DNA from: Brachionus rotundiformis | Taxonomy: Eukaryota; Rotifera; Eurotatoria; Ploima; Brachionidae | Direction of reading: 5' to 3' | Length of the DNA stretch: 64,000 nt | Assembly: GCA_016802295.1 (NCBI GenBank) | Contig: JAESIW010000199.1 | Location: forward strand, 86,095 to 150,094 | Shown: in pieces, positions 13,500-27,044 of the stretch | Layout of the letters: each line of letters opens with the position of its first letter | How positions within the stretch are numbered: the stretch's first letter is position 1 | Made by a program: the position numbers and the translations under genes | The notes under the pieces: model-generated | What the model was told of the DNA's origin: nothing | The model's input: the letters and a program-made list of their open reading frames with translations, nothing else | The model's database searches: none

Positions 13500-16400
13500 T
13501 TAATTAATGTATTTTATTTGTTTGACTTCTTTAATTTCCTTTTTTCTCTTACTTTTTGGATATTTTTTCCTATACTTAATAAAAAAAGTGCTTATGTCAT
13601 TTAATATAAGTGCCATAAACATGAACAGAATTACTACAATGGCAATAATAGAGCTAACAGAAATAACTTTCTTGATAACAACCAGCTCATTACTCTTAAT
13701 TTCGCAATTTTCTCCACTGTAGAACTTGAAGCAGTTGCATACAGCCACCTTGGTTTCGTTTACCTTGCAAAAACCATTGAATGAACATGTCTTGTTCTGG
13801 CACAAGTCGATCTCGTATTGGCACTGCTCGCCATAATAATATTCACTACAATTACACTTGTAGGAAAATTCTAGAGAATTTATTTCCCTATTGAATGAAA
13901 TCAAATCAATACATGATCCCGAATTGAGACATTTTTTCTCGCTTGTACACTTTCTACGATTGGCTCTACAATCACTACCATAGTAGAAATCTTGACAAGA
14001 GCATTCAAATTTTTTACTTATTCTATTAACCATGCATTTTCCATTATTGGTGCAATTGATTAGGCACCCTGTGATATCATAGTTTACACTGGACATTAAA
14101 TTGGACACATCTTTATCACTCATTAGTTCAAAAGTACTCTTGGCAGTGGCTGTAAGCGATGTGGTCATTTCAAATTCAGTTGATGGAATGAATGTAGTTT
14201 GATATGAAATAGAGCTAAATGCTTCACTGCTTGGTTCTGCCTGTTGACTGGTAAAATATTCTAGTATTGTTGAATCTATAATTTTGGTTAGTGGAAAAAT
14301 CACAAAAATTTTTAGCAAGAATACTTTTAAGTGTATAAACTTCAAAATTGGATTCGATGCATGACTCATTTTTAAAAATATTTCCACAATAGCAAATTCT
14401 TGTTTTTTTAGAAATAAATAAATTTTAATTATAAAATTATTAAATTGTACGAGTTTCGGCTAAATGTGTAATTAAACTGTAATTGGGTACAAATGTAAAC
14501 ACACTGATATGGCTCAAACGAATTGACCAGAACTTGGTGGAAATTTTCGAATGAGCAACCAATTTTTTCATAATTTACCTCGTTTAAAACCAATTCATTA
14601 AGCACTAAATTAGAAATTTTAAAATGTTTTTTAATCATGTTAATCTTTTTTTTTTAAATAAGTATCAAACAAAGCTTTTAAATTTATCTTTTATGAATAT
14701 CAATTAAATTTTAATAAATTAATCCAAGCTTTATTAATTAATCATATTTATTAATTAATAATAAAAAATTAATTTAAATTTCGAAATTAAAATTCCTTAA
14801 TAAAAATGTGATATTAGTTTAAAAATAGTTTTCGAAGCTTTTAGTTATTTTAAGCGTCAATTTAGATCTTTTTCCTGTAAAACAAAAGTAAATTGAAAAA
14901 AAAATCCTGTTAATGATTAATAAAAAGTAGATGAAAAAAAATACCTTGAATTTGGTATATATAATAAGGTTTGCTCCTCATAAAGTAATGTCCATCAAGT
15001 GTTGAAATTTCAGGCTTAATGCACATGTCCAAGAGAGCAAAATCTAAGCTTTCGAGACAGTAGCACTTCGAAGAGTCAGTAAATGCGAAACTGTGGTTGA
15101 AATAAGAGCAATAGGTAAGACAATTGGTAATGGTCAAATTTTTAAACATGACATAAATTGCCATTCGATCAATGTCTGGCGAAAAGCATCCGCTTAACAG
15201 CGCATAAATTTGAGCTAGTTCTTGTTGAGCATTGACTGATTAAATAGGTTATTTATATTAGTTAATTAAATAATAAGTAATTCAACTGATGATACCTTGG
15301 TAGACCGATTTTGTGAAGTATAATGATCCACCATAGGAATTAGTTCTCTGAGTGTTGATATCACATAAAGAGTTTGTATTATCAAGACCTATTGTAGTAT
15401 AATTATTTGTGCAATAACAATTTCTTAAGAAAAATTAAATTTAAATTAAATGAGATAATTAAATAAATATACTCAATATCCAATAAATAATATTTACTAC
15501 TCTGGCATAGGTTGATGCAATTTTGATGATTTCCAGAGTGTCTTTTACCTAAATAGTTATCTAAATCAACAGTTGTGCATTCGGTAAAATATGAAAATTG
15601 TCTATTTTCTTGTAGAATATCTTTAAAAAACAAATAAATGAAATAATTCTTTTTTGGCATATTTTTTAAAACCATCTTCAATAGTATAAACAGATAGTGG
15701 CTGATGAGATACGCCGCCACATACATCTGAATAGCTTCCAGAACATGTTTTGTTGCACTCGTTGGCATCTTTGGCTTCATTGTAGCTACCAAATTTGTTC
15801 ATACATGAGCAATATTCACTTAATTAAAATTAAAATATTTTTTTTCATAAAAAACTTAATTGCTTGATTTGACAACCTGTCATAAGTAGAAGAAAATCTA
15901 AATCCAGCACTGCTACATAGCTTATTACATTTTTCATTATCTAAATTTATTTGATTGTAAACAATAAGATCTGATCCATCATAAGGATTTCTATCATAGT
16001 AACAACCCTGGTATTTCCTATCTATATAAATTTTTGACTAACATTTTCTTTATTCTTTAATAAAATTACTTTGAATTTTCTCGAGTGGTTCAACTATTAA
16101 AAAAAAATTAAAATAAAATTTTTTTAAAATTAATTTTTGCCTTTTATTATTGAACTTGCGAAGAGGGGATAATTGATAAGCTTGACTTTTAAGGTGTAAT
16201 TTCCACTCTGATTAAAACTTCTTTTTACCACAAGTCCCGATCTATTATAATCCATTAGCAAGTCTTCATCTAAGTCTTCAAAATTTATTGATAATAAAAA
16301 TTTAGAGTTTATTTCAATGGTAGAATTAATGACAATCAAGCACTGGGCACTACCATATTTCAAGACTTTCTCATCGCATGTCAAATTTAAACTTAAACCT

Positions 16401-19400
16401 TCAAGAGACTTTTTACTAAATAAACTAAATTAATTTTAAATTTTACTATTAATTTGATAAATGGTATTTTGGTAAAATCCTCCACACTTTTCTGACCAAT
16501 TTCCATTGCAAGCATAATTACATTGGTAATCGCCTACCAAATCAGATTCGTTTAGATAAGAACTGCATTTACATATATAACTTTATTTTGAATATATATT
16601 TTTAACTTGGTTATTGATTTTTTAAATAAATACCCTCGTTGAGTAAGAGAATAGAGATAATTGTTCGAGTGACAATATTGAATGCAAAGCTCATTGGTAA
16701 GAAAACCAATTTCTACTTCGACTTCACCATAATCAATTGAACAACCCTTGTAAACAGAAATGGTCATTTCACTGCTATTCATTGCTAGTAGCAGAAAAAA
16801 AAAATTAATTTTTTTTAATTAAATTTTTTATTTATCTACGGTGAATGTCAAAAATTCGGTGGTAGCCCTCGCATCCACAAAAGGAAGATGAATATGAATA
16901 GCAAGCACACATACAATTTGTGTCATCATTCCGACTGTTCCAGATGTTTCTACCACAACGGCACTGTTGACTAAATTTTAAATTTATGTTTATTTTGAAT
17001 ATTTAGAAATAAAAAGATAATTTTTGAAATTTTTTATTTTTTATATTTAAAATAGATAACCTGGAGCTTAGAATTGTAGCATATGAAGAAAAGCCTTCAT
17101 AAGAACACCGTAGACTACATTCTGAATTACCATTTATTGTCATCGTATAATATAAAGTGTAAGAATACACTTGACGACAGTGGGAATACCTGCTATTATC
17201 TAAAATAAATGATAGTTAATAATTTTTCAGCTTGATAAAAAAATTTGAACCAAAAATTTCAATATTCGAGTTGTTAGTCATATTGGTAAAATTAGCTGCC
17301 AAATCAGATACATATATTAGGACATTGAAATAAAAATTATCTGATAAGAATTCAATTTTTTCGATTCCTGACGCATTCAATTTGATTATTGCAGAGGAAT
17401 TATTGGGGTAGCTGTAGTCAACTTTTAAGCCATTTATAGATAAAAGGCTAAATTGAAATGGCAGAACAGTTATCATTGTATCCACTAATTTAAGAATGGA
17501 AAAATTAAAGTATCTATTTTTTTTTACTGCGCGCGGAATTTCAATTTTAAAATAAGTTTCTTAAAAAAATTAATTATTTACCAAAACTAGACTAGATAAT
17601 TTAAACCTTTTATCTCATAAACATTTTGGTATCCATAAGAACCGCCACATTGTTGGCTTTTATTGCCGGGACATTCGTAATTGCACATTATGGAACCAAC
17701 TGTCTTCTCATTTTCATAACTCCAAAAGCAATTACAAATATTTCTTTTAATCTAAATTTATTTAAATTCCCTATTCATATTTAATTTGGTACCCGGTCTC
17801 TGTCGAAAAGTAATTGTATCCAGATTGGTAACAATGCTTCATACATATTCCATTAGTGTTAAAACTAAATGTGCTCTTGCTCGAAGAATAATGGTCTTTG
17901 GAACAACCATTTAAGACTCCTTGCAATCGCTTACTTTCTCTAATATCTATTTATATAAACTTTACAATGGCTGAAAAATGGTAATTTTAATCCAAAACCT
18001 TGGATTCTATATGCTAGATAGTAATTTTCACATCCACAATAGAAATCATAAGCTTCTTGGCAAACACATTGGCAGTTTTCATAATCAGACTTTCCATTAA
18101 GTCCATAACGATTTGTGCAATAGCATTTTCCTCTTGATTAAAAATTAATCAAAGATTAAATAAATTGATTTAATTCAGAATAAACCCTTCCATTAAAATG
18201 GCGTATTTGTAATTTAAATTCGAACATTTTTGTATGCATATATTGGTGTTCATTGGACTTTGTATAAAATAAGAATGGTTTCCAAATTCATGTTGGATAT
18301 TGACCAATTTAAAGCAACCAATTTCATCAAATAATGTATCATTTATTAATTCATAGTCTTATTTAAAATTTGTTTAAAAATATATTCAAAAAAAGTTTAA
18401 ATTTGTTTAATTAACTTGTTAAATCATTTTGTAAGTTTGAATAAGCTAAAATTGCAAATTGAGTTTTCAAGTCAAAAATAAAACCAAAAAATTTTACCAA
18501 TTATTACTGGGTTAATACTTATCTGACTTGAGGTGACAGAAATTTCCATTTCGTACTTATTTGGTGAAATATAAAAAAAACTAAGCGAAAAGTTTTGTCT
18601 CCTCCTTCTAACATAGTTATCTCCGCTTCCAAGATAGATATCAAATTGTGGATTGGAAGTATTTAGATTGAAAGAAATGTAACATACTAGCATATCGTTC
18701 ACTTTTACCAAAGACGGACAGTCAATCGACAAATAATATTCTTAAAAATTAACTCAAATAAATTGTATTTTAATTATTAAAAATAAACATATGAAATTTT
18801 AATTCTGTAAATTAATTAAATATGTTTCTTTATTATTAAAATGTTATTTAAAAATAATAAATGTTATTTGAAATAAAATGAGAGTAAATGTTTCAAATAA
18901 TTTACCATTTAGTTCAACTGCATCATCTTCTGAATCGGAAGATCCTTGGTCCACAAAACAAGAACATCTACGACTTTTTTAATTTTAAAATTAAAAACTA
19001 ATCAAATTATATATCCAAAATAAAAATACTCATCAGAGAGAAATGATATTTTACGCCTATAGCTGGTTAGGCATCTAAAGGCACACTTTTCTTTTGAACT
19101 GGTGTAAAAATAGGCATTTTGATAGACCGGAAATTTTCTTACGGTGCCAATATATTCCTTTACAAGAGTTACATCTGAAAAAAATAAAATAATTATTATA
19201 TTTTTTGATTTTTTAATAAAAATTTACTTTTAACTTTGTAAACTTTATTATACGAATTGCAGCCACAAGTATAAGCCAATTCCTGGAAACATTCGCAATC
19301 GCATCTAGAGTTGTCAGTTGAGCCGAGAGTACCATAGCGCGTGTCGCAGGAGCAGCTGAAATGAGTCGAATTTCTTAATAATTTAATTAATCAAAACTGT

Positions 19401-19644
19401 TTATCAAATAATATTTATCTATATTTTACCTGTATTGTGTTGCTGCATGTGAATAGCCCAAGTTATTACATGTTTCGAAGCAAAAATTAGGATTATATTT
19501 ATTATTGATAAAATTTATAATTCTCAAATCAGGTGCAAGACTTGAGTCTCTATAGCAGCCAATATACTCCGCTTTTTCGCAGATACTAAATTCTTTTGAA
19601 ACATTTAAACTCCATAAGATCAATGCAATTTTTAATAAAAACAT
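13500..19644 (-). CDS. WSC/PKD/EGF transmembrane protein, paralogue B
   Basis: Starts at 19644 with signal peptide MFLLKIALILWSLNVS directly joined in the first exon to WSC1 (AEYIGCYRDSS). Order (approximate bases): WSC1 19610-19230, shortened WSC2 19175-18905, PKD1 18735-18500, WSC3 18360-18000, WSC4 17945-17600, PKD2 17485-17220, WSC5 17200-16845, WSC6 16785-16445, PKD3 16400-16135 (FNQSGNY), WSC7 16020-15665, WSC8 15620-15300, WSC9 15240-14945 in one exon, WSC10 14605-14285, Ser/Thr linker, three EGF-like domains 14090-13690, transmembrane helix about 13680-13600, then a Lys/Arg-rich tail ending QIKYIN. Each WSC is usually split by a short intron just before its C-C-x-C half. Odd domains 1, 3 and 5 end in CGC, domains 4, 6 and 7 in CGG. 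Closest to paralogue C in the second EGF and WSC1. Function unknown; surface binding protein inferred. Confidence 0.8.
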
Positions 19645-19889
19645 TATTATTTTTAAAAAATATTTTATTTAACTTCAATTTATATGAACATTCTTTTTCT
19701 AATTAGTCTGTGTTTCAATTCTAGGATTATTTTAAATTAATGAAGTATTTTGAGAAATAAATATTTTGTCCAAAATAAATGCTTAACAATATTAGTTATT
19801 GGTAAAAGCTGGAAAATAAAATAAATTTTAATAATTTTTTTTTCCAGAATTAAGTTTTTATTAAAAAAAAATCAATTTATCTCAATATT
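19645..19889. other. Short spacer
   Basis: AT-rich 245 bp between the stop of the RS-like gene and the start of paralogue B; presumably promoter of B. No motif identified. Confidence 0.5.
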
Positions 19890-20285
19890 TCAGTCTCGTT
19901 CAGGAGATTGACTTTTATCATGTTCAGAATCACCAGAACCACTTTTATTCCTGTGCCTTCCCGATCTTTTTCCATGCTTACCATGCTTTCTTCTTTCGTC
20001 ATGTTCATTTTCCGAACCTGAGCCTTCACTTTTACTTCCATGTCTCCTTCCTCGACTATGTCTTCTTTCACGTGAGCCACTTTTACTTTTATGGCGCTCG
20101 CCGCTTCCATCGCGCTCTCTACTTCCGGATTTATCTCTGCTCCTGTTTCTCCTATGTCTTCTCCCTTTACCATGTCTCTTTTTCTCCGAACCATCATCTT
20201 CTTCACCACCGCTCTCATCCCGCTTATTTTCATCTTCACTCGAATCAAGAGATTCATGTTTTCGCCTATCTTCTTCATCTGACAT
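19890..20285 (-). CDS. Small intronless Ser/Arg/Lys/Glu-rich protein
   Basis: Open frame of 131 codons beginning MSDEEDRRKHESLDSSEDEN at 20285. The frame also runs upstream to an ATG at 20315, but the downstream ATG starts the charged region and is preferred. The protein is almost entirely Arg, Lys, His, Ser, Gly, Asp and Glu, with repeated RS, SGSRER and KHGKHGKR elements, hence disordered and highly charged. Such composition occurs in splicing-associated RS proteins and nuclear linkers, but no folded domain, RRM or zinc finger is visible, so the role is not assigned. GC is far higher than in the flanks, which supports coding. It lies in the gap between paralogues C and B on the same strand and is unrelated to them. 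Confidence 0.6.
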   Translation of the reverse strand: MSDEEDRRKHESLDSSEDENKRDESGGEEDDGSEKKRHGKGRRHRRNRSRDKSGSRERDGSGERHKSKSGSRERRHSRGRRHGSKSEGSGSENEHDERRKHGKHGKRSGRHRNKSGSGDSEHDKSQSPERD

Positions 20286-20640
20286 TTTTATTTTTTTTAT
20301 TAAAAAATTTTTCAAAACTAAACTTTATTTAAATCTTTTTATTAGTAATAAATTTCGCCTTTATTTTGATCTAATTTGCGTTTTATGTTTTTTTTTTTAT
20401 TTTTTCAATTTATTTTGACATGTAATTAATTATGAACAGGTAAGAAAGTAGTTAAATATTGGTTATAAATTTTTTAAAAATTTTCAAATTTTTAATCTAA
20501 ATAATAAAATCGTGTGGGACTTAAAATTTAATTTGACAGTAATTAGTAAATATTTAAATTTTATAATTCGACAGTAATAAAAAAATAATAATCATTTATT
20601 ATTTTATAAGTTTTGATTTAAAAGAAATAATTAAATTTTT
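20286..20640. other. Intergenic spacer downstream of paralogue C
   Basis: About 355 bp of AT-rich sequence between paralogue C and the RS-like gene. Nothing recognised. Confidence 0.5.
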
Positions 20641-23600
20641 TCAATAACTTTGCTTGTATTTAGGTTTGACCATTAAATATTTTTTTTTTGGTTTTTTTCT
20701 CAATTTTTTGTTGATAAAAATATTCATTACATCATTGACAACAACCAAAAGACACAAACATGTCATGACAGCAATGCTGATTATCATGCTCACAGTGATA
20801 ACTTTTTGGATTATGACAAGCTCTAGAGTTTTTTCTCCACAATCAGGTCCTTTATAATTCTTGAAACATTGGCATTCTGAAGAGCCGTTTTTACCAACCA
20901 TACAGAATCCACTTGAGGAACATGTCTTATTTGCACAAACGTTTACCTTTTTTTCACAGTGCTCGCCGTAGTAATTTTCATCGCATAAGCACTTGTAGCC
21001 ATACTTTACCACATTTGTTCTATTATCAATATTTACCAAATCAATGCAAGTACTGTTGTTAATACACATTTTAGTCGAGCTACACCACTTTTTGCTTTTT
21101 TCACAAGATTTTCCAAAATAGTTCCTGTCACACACACACTCATATTTTAGTTGGTGATTTTGTCGGCATGAGCCTCGATTGCTACAATTGATCAAACAAC
21201 TTGAAAAGTCATAATTCAATTCTGAAAGTAATCTGCTTTTTTGTTCTGGTACTAGGTTTAACCAATCTTCTGAATCTGGATTTATGGTTGTCTTAGGCAG
21301 ATCAGTTAGGGTTTCTGGCAATTGGGATGATTGGTTAGGCTCTTCGCTTGAATTATCTAATATTAATCCATAAGGAGAGCTTTTCTTTTTTATATCTAAA
21401 ATTGTTGTCAATTCATCCTTATCTATGAAAATAAAAAAAGATTATTACTTTTTATTTTTAAACTATATAAATTCTTATACATTTAATTTGAAAAATTTCT
21501 ACACAATCATTTCCAGTTTGATTACTATAATTATTGCCACAATAACATATTCTATTATAAAAAAGAATTTTTTTTTATTTTGTATTTAGATTTTATTTAA
21601 TTATTACTCATTTAGGTGCTGTGCCATTGTAAAGTTTAAATTAAAGCACAAATTGAGGCAATCTAACAAATTAGTTGAAGATATAATCTGGTTAAAAATA
21701 GGGTATTGACACTCTTTTTTTTCAAAATAAACTCCACTTGTTGCAATGAGCTCTTGGTAAAGTTCTAGATAACAAATTTGGTATTCAGATTGAAAATTTC
21801 AATAAAAAACAAGACCTTTAATTTTGTATTCATATGCTATTTTTATATAAGAGGTTCCATTGATCTGGGCTTCTGAGTCGCAATTAGCATTAGGAATTTG
21901 AGTATATGAGAAATGGTTGTCCAAGCAGAAACATTTACTTTTCATGAAAGCCAAAATGCTGTATTCCATCAATCTACAAGCTATTCCACATTTGTAAACA
22001 GAATTGTCTTTTAATTGAATGGAAACATTAGGAAAAAAAGGCTCAATTTGAATACATCCAGAGTAGTTTAGATAGAATTTATCTATGTATTTTAAATTCT
22101 TTTTGTCAACTTTATACACACTTTTTAGATAATAGTCAGAGCCGCCTTCTCCATCAGTTGCTTTATGGTCACAATTCGAACCACTGTAATCAAGTTGTAT
22201 TGTCTTATAATTTTCATCTGAGCAAAAACATTCAAATGAAGATTCTCTAAAATTTTTATCTCTATTATATTAATATTTAATAATTAATAAATAAAAGAAC
22301 AACTTGTTTCGGATAAGAGAAAATTTTGATTTCGTACATGCTTTTACACACTCTGTTTTTGTATTAGTTGACAACATCTGTGAGGTTGTATTTACTGTGG
22401 TACACTCATGAAATATTCCATAATAAATAGAATCTTAAATTTTATTTATTTTTTATTAAACTTATTTAAAAAATCAAAAATAAATCCTAACTTTCATCAG
22501 AATTATATACAGATAATGGATAAAAAACTTTTCCACCACAAAACTCTTCTGAATTTCCCGAACATTTAATATCACAATTGTTTGCTTTATTATAAGTTCC
22601 GAAGTGATTTCCACACGAACACTTGTTACCAATGTAGGTAGCTGAAAAATTAAAACCAAAATATGAGCAAACCATGGCGCACAAAGTGTTAGTCATGTTA
22701 ACTTTATCCATTAATACCAGATCACTCATATCATAAGGCAGTCTGTCATAGAAACAACCTTGGTAATCATTCTGAGGATCAATTTCCAATTGCTTGTTGT
22801 GTACTTTTTTTTAATTAATTTTAAAAATAAAGAAATCTGAAACTTTATTTTTACTTTCAATATAAGCTGTATTGTTGAACGGAATTTCTATGACTGATGA
22901 AAATATTTTAAATTTACCAGTTTTATTATAAATTTTGTTTATTTTTAGATAAGAGTTTAAATTAAGCTTTAATTGACTAGTTTCTGAATCACCAAAATCA
23001 AAAAATATTGTCAACTCATAAAGCTTTGGCAAACTAGTGGAGATATTTATAATACAAGTTATCTCTTGGTATTTCTCTCCAACATTTGGACAATTTAAAT
23101 CAAATTTTAAATCTATGTAAAAAAATTTTTTTATAAATTTAAAATGTTAGTTAAATACTTAAAATTTCATAAATGGTGCTTCTACTATACCCCCCACATG
23201 TTTGGTTAGGATCACCATTACATTTTGTATGGCAATTTGTGTCTTTATTTGACCAATTTTCGGACGAATTGTAACACGAACACAATATTCTAAATAAAAA
23301 ACTCATTTTATCATAATATTTAAACTAATGAAATATTAATTAATTTTCAAAAAAGATAAAAATTTCAAAATTTTAACCCCATCGTTGCTGCATATAAGAA
23401 TTTTTTTTCATTGCAATGGAAAATGCAAATATCATTGCTCAAAAAACCATACTCATAACTATTTTGATTATCTTTGCTAATTTTGAAGCATCCAGTGTAA
23501 AATCCAAGTACAGCTGTCTTGGTTTGATTAGCTTAAAATTGTTTTTAAATCTGAAAGTAAAGATAATTTGTCATTTACCTTGAAATCTATAATAACGATA

Positions 23601-26514
23601 TGACCAGCGACATCCACAAAAGCGATTAATTGAATTAGGACATGCACAATTACAGCCTTCTTTCTTGGTCTTTAATGGGTATTCGGATCTACAGAGACAA
23701 CTATGTCTAAACCTTTTATAAAGATAATTTAAAAGATAGAAAAAATTTTTTTAGATTTAATTACACATTCGCGGCCGTAGAAAATATGTAGCCTTTAGAA
23801 AAGCATTGTACGGCGCATATATCTTGGTTTTTTACCAAAAACTCATATTTTATTTGAACATAATGATTATGAAAAAAGCATCCAATATAATCACCATTTT
23901 CTAAATGTTACCAATTAATTTTTAATTATCTTTCCACTCTTTAGAATGCTTACCAAATATAAAAATAAGCTTTGGTTCAGTATGATTTGACACATGATCA
24001 ATATTTTTGACTAGTATTCTAAATTAATAAGTTAATACTAAGATTTTCTTTTTACCTAAAATATTTGTTCCAAGAATGCTTCTACCATCTATTGAAAATA
24101 CTTTAATTGAGTAAAAACCGCTTTTGTTAAACACTTTTGTTATTATTGTTGAATTTAACAACACTTGACCATCATATTTATCTTTTATCCAATTTATTCT
24201 ATTTTTATCATCATCACCCAGGTCAATAGTATAATTTGACACTTCACTAAATGAAAATCCAAAAAATCTCAAGTCCAAATTTAAAATTTGACCAATACTA
24301 ATTTCATTGGACTCAGATGATAAAAAAATTGATTTATCTATATTATTTTACTTTTTAAAAACAAAAGAAAATTTTTTTTAATAAACTTTTTATCTCATAA
24401 AGACTCATTAGACCAAAATAACCACCGCAAATTTGGCTGGAATTTCCTGGACATGTTAAATTGCATAAATTATCTTCTACTTCGAATCCAAACTCATTTT
24501 CATTCAAACAAAAACATTCAAATCTTGAAAAAAATTATCAAAAATTTGGTCTTAATTTTTCGACTAATTACTTATTCGAAACAGAAAAATAATTTAAACG
24601 ATTTACGCTACAATATTTGAAGCATAAGCCAGCAGAATTATGTCCCAAATACTTTCCAGTTATTCGAAACTTGTCATAAAAACAGCCTTTATAGACTGCT
24701 GTTAAAATTGAATATTCTCTATTTTCTTTAAAATAAAATTAATTAAAATTTATTAATTAATTATTTTAGAAAAATGAGAATCATTAGAGAATCTGAATTT
24801 ACCTTTTAATTTATAAACAATGCTTGTATTAAAATCACCACAAAAATCATCGCTAGAATCAACACAAGCTATTTCACATTTTTCATCATCTATTTTACCA
24901 TAAAGACCATATTTATTTGAACAAAAACAACTTTTTTCATTTAAAAAAAAATTTTTAGTTTTAGTTAATTAAACTACTTTGTATCAATTATTGAGAATGT
25001 ATAATTTCTTTTGTTACACTCTTCAATGCAAGTAGTTGGTTTAGTTGTTATTATTTTTTCATCATCTGTATTAGGATACATGTTCCAATTGTTAAAAAAG
25101 CATCCAATATATTTAAAGTAGATTTGGTACTCAAAAATTATTTTATTCTCTGAATAAAAAATTAAATATAATAAATTTAACAAAAGAAAATGTTGATATT
25201 TAACTTGATTCACTTCCAGAATTTGAACTATTGAAATTGTCAATCACTTTTTAATTAATAAAGTTAAATATTTTAATAGAGTAAAAATAAATCAATTACC
25301 GAAAATCAAAGGGTTTAATTTAATTTTCTCATTTTTGATCCGAATATTAATACTAAAAAAACCACTGGTGTTATAATATTTGTTGATAATAAAGTTATCA
25401 TTGATTATTTTAATAGATCGATTTTCACCATCATTGAAGTCTATCTCAAGCTCAATTGGTTCATGCAAAAATTCCAAATTAAGCTTGCAATCAAAAATTT
25501 CATTTATTTCCGTAAATGATGGACATTTAATTTTGATTGTTTTTTCTATGATATAAATAAATTTAAATTTTTTTATTTATTTAAAAATTAAGAGATTATA
25601 TTATACAAAAAAATATAATAGTTAAAATAATTAATGGTTAATAAAAATACACATATTTAAAATTACTCTGAATGAAATACAAATTGCCCACTTGTTTGCC
25701 ATTTGTGGAATTTTCACCGTCAATTTGTTCAATTTCATCCACAGAAAAACATGAATAAAAACCACTAAAAGAAATAATTTTATAAAATTTTATTTAAAAA
25801 ATGATTATATTAAAACTTATGGATTAGTGAAAATGAAGTATTTTTATTTTCGACACATTTCAGAGCTGCCAAAGCGTTTGAATGCCATTTATTATTGGTG
25901 CTTAAATTGGTCGTTTTATTAAATGAATGGCATCCAGAATTTTTCAAATGGAATTCATGACTTATAGTTATATCTTAATATTTGAATAATTAAAAAAAAA
26001 GAAAATAAAAATGCACTTAATAAAATACTGATCAGACTGTAAAATCTAAACTTATCTGGTGAACACCCACAAAATGAAGCTTCTTGTTGGTTACATTGAC
26101 ATTCACAGAAAGAATTAGCAACCAAACTGGTACCATTACGATTTTCACAAACACATTTATGCCATGTTGAATTTCTTTTAAAAAAGATATTCTTTCCAAA
26201 GATAATAAAAAATTAAATTTTACATTTTTATAATTGCAGCAAAGGTGAAGTATTTTCTTCTACATAATGCAAAACAGTTATTTGGATCGAATGTTTCATT
26301 TGTATTTTCTTGGTATTCAGGATTAAGAAGAAAAAAATCGTCAAAACAACCTAAGAAAGTAGCATCTTCGTATAACACCATTTCTGATTTGTCTTTTATT
26401 AATTAGTTAAAAACATAGGAATAATTAGTCAAAATTATCAAATAACCCAAGCTTTGGATATTGGTTGCAAACCAAAACATCTCCAATATTAAGGATAGGA
26501 TCATTTTTCAAAAA
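20641..26514 (-). CDS. WSC/PKD/EGF transmembrane protein, paralogue C
   Basis: Start placed at 26514: a short first exon encodes MILSLILEMFWFATN (signal peptide) and splices in phase to the WSC1 exon at about 26393. Order (approximate bases): WSC1 26393-26050, degenerate WSC2 25975-25660, PKD1 25550-25290, WSC3 25170-24810, WSC4 24730-24395, PKD2 24300-24050, WSC5 23905-23580, WSC6 23535-23160, PKD3 23110-22850 (YNKTGKF), WSC7 22790-22490, WSC8 22430-22110, WSC9 22100-21815, WSC10 21770-21480 with a shortened second half, linker, three EGF-like domains about 21220-20840, transmembrane helix about 20835-20750, basic tail ending KPKYKQSY. WSC7 is read through in one exon, and the WSC8 second half runs directly into WSC9, so introns kept in the paralogues are absent here. 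Function unknown. Confidence 0.8.
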
Positions 26515-27044
26515 TTTTTATAAATAAAATTTTTTTATAACTTGGACATTTTAAATAGTTTTTTATTTACTAAAATATTTTATAAAGAATATATTATATA
26601 TCTTATGATTTATATAATGATTAAAATCGATAAAACTAAAACAAACAAAACAAATTAGGAAAATGTTGCATTTTTTAACTTTTGCGTCAATGAAAAAAGA
26701 CTTTTTGTTAAAAAATTGAACCAGTTTAAATTAATTATTTATTGAATTGTAAAAATATCAAAAATTTTTATTATAAAACTGTTTATTTTTTGAATTTTTG
26801 ACTAAAATCATTTGAAGTTTATTTATAAGTTTCTAATGGCTGTGACAGATTGGAAACTAGCTGTAGAAACCAACAGTTTATTTAAATACCAGAAGAGTAG
26901 AACATAGTTTTAAAAAACAAGAGATATCTTTACCAAAAAGTTTTTAGAAAATAAAAAAATTTATTGAAACATCAAAACCTAGCAAAATCATAAATATTTA
27001 TTTTTTATCTAAATTGAAATAATTTTTTTAAATAAATACTCCCA
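26515..27044. other. Intergenic spacer between paralogues D and C
   Basis: About 530 bp, AT-rich, between the stop of D and the start of C. An ATG-led 11-codon frame near 26670 was seen on the minus strand but ends at once. Otherwise nothing recognised. Confidence 0.5.
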
